Positions 56,512 through 64,000 of a DNA stretch of 64,000 nucleotides are shown here, piece after piece. This stretch comes from Lyophyllum atratum (lineage: Eukaryota; Basidiomycota; Agaricomycetes; Agaricales; Lyophyllaceae). The notes beneath the pieces were generated by a model that saw only the letters and a program-made list of their open reading frames with translations, was not told the origin of the DNA and did no database searches. Numbering within the stretch: position 1 is the first letter of the stretch; each line of letters opens with the position of its first letter. A program made the translations under genes and the position numbers. The stretch is from the NCBI GenBank assembly GCA_014905825.1, contig JACGCN010000018.1:124001-188000 (forward strand), given 5' to 3'.

Positions 56512-57238
56512 TCAGAGTTGGGCGAGAATGCTCGAGGCAGAGGTGATGGTGAGCTTGCTGGGGTTCTCCTCGACAGCGATGCTCTCGACCTTGTCGTTGT
56601 CGGTAACGATCACGTAGCGCTAGAGTATGAATCAGCCGTCGGCGTGGATACAGAGTGAAGGAGGGATGGATCACGGACCAGGGAGCGGGGTCCACCGAGG
56701 AGACCTGTGGCATCGAAAGCGAGGCCGACGGACTTGGCGAAGGCGGCGGTGTCGTCAGCGATGAAGTGGACCTCTGCAAGTGGGGAAACCGGTGAGTTAT
56801 CCTGAATGAGACCAAAACCCTGAGCATGATGGCGTACCGGATCCTTTGGGGGCGAGGTCCTCTTTCCATGCCCTATCAACCGAGCGATCGCGGTTAGTTC
56901 AAGAGTGCGATTACGAGGGACAGTGGACGAACTTCATGACGAAGACGTCGTTGACGGCGAAGATGTAGATCTGGTTAACGCCCTTGGCTTTGAAATCGGC
57001 GTAGGACTCGATGTAGCCGGGGACCTGGGCGTGGCAAGTGCCAGTGAATGCGCCGGGGACGCCAACCTACGAGTCAAGCCCAGTCAGACCGTCGACTCGC
57101 ATGAAAACGTGAGATTGCACGCACGATGATGTTCCTGCCGGTGAGATTGAGCGGGGTGGCCGCGTCGGGTGCAGACTCCTTCACGCTCTGGGCGGGGATG
57201 GTGCCGCCAACCTGGATTTGAGGGGTGGTGAAAGACAT
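56512..57238 (-). CDS. Peroxiredoxin, Prx5/AHP1 type, with one cysteine
   Basis: Five exons on the minus strand; exon 1 is 57238-57125. The product, about 168 residues, is an atypical Prx5-class thiol peroxidase, the family of fungal allergens such as Asp f 3. The active site reads V-P-G-A-F-T-G-T-C, with the peroxidatic Cys in the usual Pro-x3-Thr-x2-Cys arrangement, followed by H-A-Q-V-P-G-Y. Later motifs are F-A-V-N-D-V-F-V-M-K-A-W and L-L-G-G-P-R-S-L-R-Y. In the spliced sequence this is the only cysteine, so no resolving cysteine is available within the chain. It reduces hydrogen peroxide or alkyl hydroperoxides, most likely in the cytosol or peroxisome; no obvious peroxisomal tripeptide at the end (A-Q-L). 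Confidence 0.9.
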
Positions 57239-58274
57239 TGTAGTGGAGATGGAGGAGGAGGAGTGGTCTTTGAAAGTAGTACTAGAAGACTGTGGAAGAG
57301 GTTGTTGATGGTAGAGAGTCTCAGAAAGGCTCGTTTATAAAGCGGGTATAGTGATTCCACAATTTGGCCCGACCCATCAATTCGCCATCGCGCCCATCAC
57401 CGGAGCAGACAGTGGGCACCGGACTCCGAACTCGGGATCAAGTATGGGCTATTTTTTCTCTTACCGCGCGCTGAGGAGATTGCTCTTCCTTCGGACTATG
57501 CTGGTAACACCGATAGCTCTGCGCGACCCAGTATTGCAGTCCGATATCGAGTGATGGTAGGTGCTGATGATGACTGTTGGCGTGCACTGTAGTCACGGCG
57601 CGCTGCGTCGATGTCAACATGTTCATCTGTTCAGGTAATATTTCTCAGCGTCTCTGCTGTGAATACCTGGCCTGTCATGGAAGAGCAGATGCGACGATTG
57701 TGAGCTTATGTTTGCATATAATGAGGGCTGACTATTCCCTTGTAGAGGCAAGCTCCAACTCGGACTTGGACAGATCGTATGAAAGAGTATCTAGTCGTCA
57801 CGCGGCTCGTATGTCTATATCTTCATCGCAGACCTGCTGTTGAGCACGAGTCCCCATAGCTGAGCATATCCAGTGAAGATTTGATCTTATCAGATACGAT
57901 TCTCACACCTGGCGTTTTCCCCATATCGCTCCTTTATGGTGACCACCTCACCACGTCACCCTTTGCCTCATCTTCGCAGCCGTCCATGACAGTAGTCCAT
58001 TACCCCTCGCAGTCGCGTTCATCATGCAGGAGCCTTCAAATTCGAGTCCGCGCTTTCTCACGGACCCAAAAAAACGGGTGCTGTGGCACGGAACCGCGGG
58101 GAGGCAGGGGATAGGAAATGCTCGATGTTAGATGCCTCCCTCGTCATAAAATACGTCAGTATACCATACCAGCCCCACGCTTTCTCTCAGATACAAGAAG
58201 ACAAGTACCCGTTTCATTGATCAGCCCTTTTGCCAAGGACCCCAATCCTTTCCGCTGGAAACTAGCTTCCATTC
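57239..58274. other. Intergenic, upstream of BTB gene
   Basis: No gene. From about 57870 on, several words (GATCTTATCAGATAC, TCCCACGC-like, CTCTCAGATA) recur upstream of the paralog at 62879. Confidence 0.45.
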
Positions 58275-59558
58275 ATGATGAACACCTGCGACGATGAATT
58301 CCCGTGGAGCTGGTCACCTCTAGGACACGGATTTCAGGAATACTACGATTACGACAGTCCTACGCCGGAGCTGCTCCAGAAAGTTGATGCTCTAATAACA
58401 CCCCCAGTGCGTTATACCCAACGTCCGAAGCACAGGTTTACTGAGCCAACTCAGCCATCACATAGCCCGACACCCAATGCTGACCTCTCTGTATCCACCA
58501 CATTCTACCCGGGTTCGCACGCTCATGGCTTCAATCTGATCTTCTCCTCCTCGGACGGCGTGCTCTTCTACGTCCACACCGACATCATATTGCAAAAATC
58601 GAAGGACGCCTTCTACACGCTCTTGGCACCATTCGCCTCGTTAAACAACGCCTCTGAACCCCCGATCATCCCAGTACCTGAGTCTTCGATGATATGGGAA
58701 CTCATCCTCTACATTATCTACAGCATGTTTTGTACCGCTGGCAAGTGTGCCCCTGCCCTTTCTACCGTGTTCACTGCCATAGACCATATGCCCCACTACT
58801 CTGTATCGCCTAAAGACTATATAACGCCTTCGCACCCCATCTACGGATACATCCTGTCTTTTGCGCCTTTCTCTCCTCTGGAAGTGTATGCTCTCGCAGG
58901 ACACCACGATCTCCTCGAACTCGCTACTGCCACATCGTCGCATCTGCTTTCCTACCCTCTCGCAACTATAGATGACGGAGCTGCGGCGCGCATCGGTGCC
59001 GTGTACCTCAGGCGTCTCTTTACCCTGCACGAGTCCCGCCTTCATGCCCTCAGGAGCATCCTCCTCGCACCTCCCCAACTACATCCGCCCACCAGGAAAT
59101 GCGGCATCCCTGAGCAAAAGGACCTGGCGCGGGGGTGGGCGCTGGTTACAGCTCATCTGGCCTGGGAAGCGAGACCCGGTCCGTATACTCACATCTCAGG
59201 GTTCTGTATATACTCACCTCCCCCGTGAAAAATATATGAAACTCAATACTCATTCGATCGCGACTTTTTCGGTTCCTGGTAATGGGTGTTGGTTTCGTTG
59301 GTTTCACTTTGCGTGGTGTGTGTAGATCTCTCCAGCCCAAGCATACAGAATGCATTTCGAAAGCTGGGGGACCAGCTGCGTTGTAGACTGTGCAGGGAGA
59401 AGCTCGCGGCTCGGCTCGGGGATGTTGCCACGCGCTGGGTGGGTGTTAAGGTCAGTTGTGTTCTCTTTTTCTCTTTCTGTTTCTGTTTCTTACTCTATCT
59501 TCCATTCAATCCTTCCCCGCCGGTGTTTTGACAGCGCACCATTGAATCTGGGAAGTGA
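58275..59558 (+). CDS. BTB/POZ protein, tandem paralog 1
   Basis: Exons 58275-59178, 59326-59450 and 59535-59558 give 350 residues. The BTB-like core lies after residue 80 (F-N-L-I-F-S-S-S-D-G-V-L-F-Y-V-H, then K-S-K-D-A-F). A helical middle (Y-A-L-A-G-H-H-D-L-L-E-L-A, A-R-I-G-A-V-Y-L-R-R-L) follows. The C-terminal exons contain C-R-L-C-R-E-K and end V-K-R-T-I. This matches the general build of agaricomycete BTB proteins but is a different branch from the pair at 4012 and 11508. The first intron is 147 nt, longer than usual. It is paralogous along its length to the gene at 62879. Confidence 0.85.
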
Positions 59559-61314
59559 AGACTGCGCGACCTGTGCCTGTTCCGCTTCGTTGACTCTTGC
59601 TTGGGGGCTGGTACCTACCCCTGGGTGATGGGCTCTTGTCTCTTCGTGTCGTCGTCTGCGGTTTCAACTCTCTCACTGTCGTGGTTCCCGCCCCGGTTCC
59701 TGTTTTCACTTTTGTTGTAGGGTTATAATTTATTGGGTGTACACTTGAACGCGGAACGTGGACCACTTGGTATCTCCCTCGCCGGCTGATAGCACGGGAT
59801 ATGGTTCGTGTCATACACTATCATCGCCCTCCAGTATCTGTCCATCAACCACTACGGATGCTCTCTTGATTAATCCATAGCGTTGTGGATACGTTCGTGG
59901 TGAGGGAATTTAAAATCGACTCGAAACAAGTTAGGAAGCTCCAGAGACTGTTCGATTGACCCATTTGCCCTGGAGCGTCTTCTGGAATACCTGGTGGAGC
60001 TAGATCTCAATGACATACAGAAGCGATGAATTCTGGAACAGAAACAAATGAGGACCCCATAAAGAAGACGGGATTATCCAGGAATTTGTGTCGTTGATCG
60101 GCGGAAGGTACAGAAAGGAGGTACGGCTGAGGTGTCTGTCTAGGAGAGACTAGATCTGGTCTGGACCACACGTCCTGAATGTTTTTTGTACCTAGAGGGT
60201 GCTGAGGGAGCCCTGCTACTACTATGCCGCCGCACGGCCGTCTGCATGTATGTTCTTTGATCAGTCATTTCTGGACTTCTGATTTCGATATTGAAATTCT
60301 CTGTGGCGTACATACGTTATTCGTGGCTTCCCGTTCTCGTGCGTTTACTATTCCCCGATGTAACATACCGCTCTTAATGTCGTATCTTCTGACTCTCTGA
60401 CTTCTCCCGTTCCCACCGAGGTACAGGTACCCATCCCTAGTGGACTTTGGTAGACCAAGACGCCGCCGACCCCCTCCCATAAAAGGAAACCGATACTTCA
60501 TTTGTACCGCCGTCGTCCCTGTAGCACGTGCCTTCTCTATTCATATCGCACCCTTCGCTTCTTTCGCAATCCGAATCCAACTTGAATCCAACACTCTACT
60601 GATACACCTCGTCACAGAACCAGCTTTCATTCAAGTTCGCCGTCTCCCGAAAACCGTGACAGGTCAAATGGGACTATGACAGGTGTCATTGCGGGGCATA
60701 GGGTCGAGACAAGTTGGAGCGGGGTACGCACTCCTGAGGCGCATGTTGGCCTATCTCATACAACTGATTCGTCTAGTGCTCGCCATCGGCGCTCCGGCTG
60801 GCAGTTCTTTCGCCTCGACACTGTGGTAGCCCTGCGCGGCGAGGACGATCCAGAATGGAGTGGTTGCGACCGTTTTCCGCGCATGTTGGAGGTCATCTGC
60901 TGAACCGCAAGAGGCCACTATAGTCATTCTCCGATCGCCAGGACACGACTCCACTCTGCAGGGCCCTGTTTATCAATGAATTCTTACGTTTTTCATATCT
61001 ATGCGCACCCCAGAAACGCTTGTGGGGTGGTTCATTTTGGCTAGGCACGAACGGCGTTCCTCGACAATACTGAGACTCGGAGGGAACTCACGCCGAATCA
61101 ATTACAACTCAGGACAATACTCCACTCGTCGGATTGGTGGCACAGGAATTCGGAAAGTTGCGTGTATGGTCATTGGTGGACGGTTTTGAGACGAGGGTTC
61201 CGTATAAAAGGCGGGGTTTTTTCGTCGAACATCAGCCATCGCACACCGGTCTTCTCTCGAAGACACCAGCAAATCCTACTCTCATCCCTTCAAAGTTCTA
61301 ACGCTCACCACATC
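59559..61314. other. Intergenic, 1.8 kb
   Basis: No supported gene. The aegerolysin promoter is at the right end. Confidence 0.4.
61203..61209 (+). promoter_or_regulatory. TATA box of the aegerolysin gene
   Basis: TATAAAA, 106 bases upstream of the ATG at 61315. Confidence 0.6.
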
Positions 61315-61769
61315 ATGGGAGAAAGTCAGTGGTTCCAACCGACCGTCAGAAACAGGCTATCCCAGGCCATCGTCTTGGCGAATTTTTCCATCCAGTACGG
61401 GAAATTCTATGATATCAGTGAGGATCCCAGTCACCTTTAGCCTATCCATTCCATTGACACGTATTTTCTCTAGACGATCCATACACTGAAACCAACAGCG
61501 CCCAGGGCACCAAGATCACGAGCAAGGGCGACCACGAATTTGGTCACTGTGGTCGAGAGAATTCTCCCACTGGCACCGAGGGTTCCTTCGAAGTGCACTT
61601 GAGCGACATTGGCGAAAAGATCGCCAAGGTCTATTGGGACTGCCCCTACACCGGCAGCAATAAACTCACCAAACACGACGTGAAGGCAGGTTACGACATC
61701 TCCATCGATGGCTTCAGCGTTCCCTCTGGTCCCTTAGGGAAAGGAACGATCAGCGTTCGAGAGGATTGA
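61315..61769 (+). CDS. Aegerolysin-family protein
   Basis: Two exons, 61315-61417 and 61474-61769, with a 56-nt intron, encode 132 residues, the usual aegerolysin length. The family signature is clear: W-F near the N-terminus, then G-R-E-x-S-P-T-G-T-E-G, a W-D-C-P-Y motif and a C-terminal S-V-R-E-D. Aegerolysins are small beta-sandwich proteins that bind specific membrane lipids such as sphingolipids with sterol or ceramide phosphoethanolamine. Several mushroom members form pores only with a MACPF partner. No signal peptide is present, as usual for the family, which is exported or released by an unknown route. No MACPF gene lies in this window. The frame is intact. Confidence 0.92.
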
Positions 61770-62878
61770 TAAAGGTATGCATGCATGCTGTTGTCAGGTG
61801 CCGCTCTTGCTGATTTCTCTCGAATTTCCCTCTTGACGTGTCGTCAACTAGAAGACGAGTAGGCATGCTCAAAGTTAGCGTGGTCTTTGTATTTTTGAAT
61901 CGGACACATACTGTTTTCTTCTGTTCCATTGCTTCGTCTGTTTTTTGCTTGCTATTCAACGTTCGACGTTCGTCTACGTCCTTTCGGGTGCAACCTAAAC
62001 TCCAGCGTGATCAGGGATCGTCAACAAGGACAGTCATCAGCTCAATATCTGACGCATAAGGCTGGAAAAGCGTTCACTTGTAAGAATAAATCGTGATCAT
62101 GAATTGTATTTTGCTGATCCAATGCAAAGAGTGTGATACTATGATTAGGCAATATGCATAATTTTTCTATCCTACTCTCCAATTTGGGTTCCAGCCGCTG
62201 ACAGGATTTGGGTTTCGACCGAGTGAAGATCTCGGTATCTTCGTCACCTTGACGAGCTCTCGATCCAGCGCCGTCTTCCGATCTCGCCCCACTTTCCAGT
62301 TGTAATTTGTATAAAGAGGGGACCGGAAAGCCGTGTTAAACTCCCTCATTTTCTTCCTCGATACTTGCACTCTCGAATACCAGTCCACTTGTCCGTTTCG
62401 GTTGGTCCGAATCTCTTTCTATCGTTTCCCAATTCCGAAGATCCGATCTTATCAGATACACAATCTTTTCATATTTAGATACGGCATTTCCACGGGTGAG
62501 ATCACACCACTCCTTCGAATGCACCACGTCGTCCATTTCCAGGATATTGTCGTCAAGACTCGAGCCCGCTGCCGCGTATGATACCGTCGATTGGACCGAC
62601 CCATGCTCAGATCCCGTAGGGACCTTGGAATCCTAAGCTCGTGCTTCCTCATATATGTATGCCACGGCATAACGAAAAGCCAGGGACCTATGTTACCTCT
62701 GCGCGGAGAGGTCCGGGATCACTGATGCTGATACACGAGGCGTCCGACGTCGTCATAATCTACGTCAATATGCCACGTCGATCCCACGCTTCTCTCAGAT
62801 AATGTAAAAGCCAGAGTGCCTGTTTCGTCGATCAGCGCTCCCCAAGCAAGAACTACTCTCTGCGGAAGTTCGATCACG
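61770..62878. other. Intergenic, upstream of second BTB paralog
   Basis: No gene. The last 450 bases share several words with the region before 58275, so the tandem duplication included the promoter. Confidence 0.45.
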
Positions 62879-64000
62879 ATGACCACCTGCGGATCCGATG
62901 ATAAATTTGACTGGGCTGTGTCACCTACAGCACAGGAATGGCAGGACTATGGTTGCCATAGCTTTTTGACAGAACCCTTTCAGAAAGAGGATGCCTCAAC
63001 GACACCACCAGTACGTTGACCCGACTATTGATGCATGATGCATAAGTTACTGACCTTTAGAGTAGCCCTCACAGAGTCCCAGCCCGACTACATACACCTC
63101 TGTCTCGAATACCTTCTACCCTGGTTCACACCCTTGCGGTTTTGATATAATATTCTCCTCCTTAGACGGCGTGCTTTTCTACGTCCACAGCAATGTCATA
63201 TCGGGAAAATCGAAGGACGCCTTCCACCAACTCTCGCCATCGCCACATCACGCAAATTGCACTGCCGAAACACGCATCATCGCCATCCCCGAGTCTTCGG
63301 CGACACTCGACGTGATCTTACACGTCCTCTACGGCATGCCCTGTACCAACCATGCACCGTCCTTCTCCACCGTGGTCACGGCCATAGACCAGATGCCCAC
63401 CTACTCCATCTGTCCTAAAGACCACATATCGCCGTCCAACCCCAACTACGCCTACATCCTGGCCTTCGCGCCCGTCGTGCCTCTAGACCTCTACGCGCTC
63501 GCGGGGCACCACGACCTACTCGAACTCGCCACCGCCACGTCCTCGCACCTCCTTTCGCATCCCCTCGCCACCATAGACGACCTCACCGCCGCGCGCATCG
63601 GTGCCGTGTACTTCAAACGCCTCTTCTACCTGCACATGTCCCGCTTCAAGGCCCTCAAGGACATCCTCCTCAAGCCGCCCTACCCGCACCCTCCCTCCAA
63701 GGACTGCAATTTCGCTAATCAAAAGCAAGTCACCCGCACCTGGGCCCTCGTCACGGCGTACTTGGCGTGGGAGGCAAGGGCCGGTTCGTATCCTCTTACT
63801 TCGGTTCACGCTGTGTACTCACCACAGGTCGCAAATATTAATAACTTAATGCCGTGAAAATTTCACCCGCACTTTTTATGCCTTTTGCTTTCTTCGCCGT
63901 ATGTGGGGTTGGGGTTTCGGTTTTTGTCCGCTCTCGCTCTCTGCTTCGCGCGCGCTTCGTAGATCTTTCGACTTCGAGCATCCAGAGCGCGTTCCGGGCG
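62879..64000 (+). CDS. BTB/POZ protein, tandem paralog 2 (partial, runs off the window)
   Basis: Exons 62879-63010, 63066-63783 and 63963 onward. The third exon continues beyond the end of the window, so the gene is truncated only by the window. It matches the 58275 gene: F-Y-P-G-S-H-P-C-G-F-D-I-I-F-S-S-L-D-G-V-L-F-Y-V-H, G-K-S-K-D-A-F, Y-A-L-A-G-H-H-D-L-L-E-L-A and D-L-S-T-S-S-I-Q-S-A-F. An extra 55-nt intron near the N-terminus (63011-63065) is absent in the paralog. Codon use is more GC-rich in the third position than in the paralog. Same unknown function as its partner. Confidence 0.82.

Noticed and set aside
1..64000. CRISPR arrays, operons, ribosomal or transfer RNA genes
   Set aside because: No regularly spaced repeats, no rRNA-like sequence and no cloverleaf with a B-box that I could recognise. 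Gene structure is eukaryotic, so bacterial features are not expected.

Overview
This is nuclear DNA of a filamentous basidiomycete, almost certainly an agaricomycete mushroom-type fungus. The support is gene architecture (many exons, nearly all introns 49-60 nt, GT...AG) and gene content: class I hydrophobins, an aegerolysin, a two-domain secreted blue-copper protein, a class 3 lipase, several BTB and F-box paralogs, and DUF262 and EFM7-type genes. The species cannot be told from the sequence. All exon models are my own manual splicing; totals were checked for divisibility by three where exon coordinates are listed.

Layout. 0-5 kb: a small secreted DUF5648 repeat protein, a short MITE and a BTB protein. 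5.9-8.3 kb: a three-exon DDE transposase gene of the IS630/Tc1/mariner type. 9.2-16.6 kb: cupredoxin protein, BTB paralog, EFM7-like methyltransferase, zinc-finger protein and a divergent uncharacterised gene. 17-22 kb: class 3 lipase and a basidiomycete membrane protein. 22.6-25.2 kb: the spindle-checkpoint gene MAD1, with recognisable Mad2- and Bub1-binding motifs. 25.7-27.3 kb: an F-box protein.

28.7-47.3 kb is the most unusual region: seven hydrophobin genes, six of them in three divergent pairs. The second pair (about 33.1-36.0 kb) and third pair (about 41.8-45.1 kb) are arms of a large inverted duplication including intergenic and 3' flanking DNA. The 5.8 kb spacer holds a DUF262 gene with two microexons, a decayed piece of MAD1, and an apparently intact Tc1 transposon with about 92 bp terminal inverted repeats. 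A 640 bp MITE interrupts one arm and its empty site is visible in the other. All three intergenic regions carry the same 13 bp palindrome next to an AT-rich tract. The seventh hydrophobin is strongly divergent.

48-64 kb: SET-domain protein, two F-box or RNI-like proteins, a Prx5-type peroxiredoxin with a single cysteine, an aegerolysin, and two tandem BTB paralogs, the last of which runs off the end. The genes do not form one pathway. The theme is lineage-specific expansion (hydrophobins, BTB, F-box) with transposon activity; MAD1, EFM7 and peroxiredoxin are the conserved housekeeping genes.
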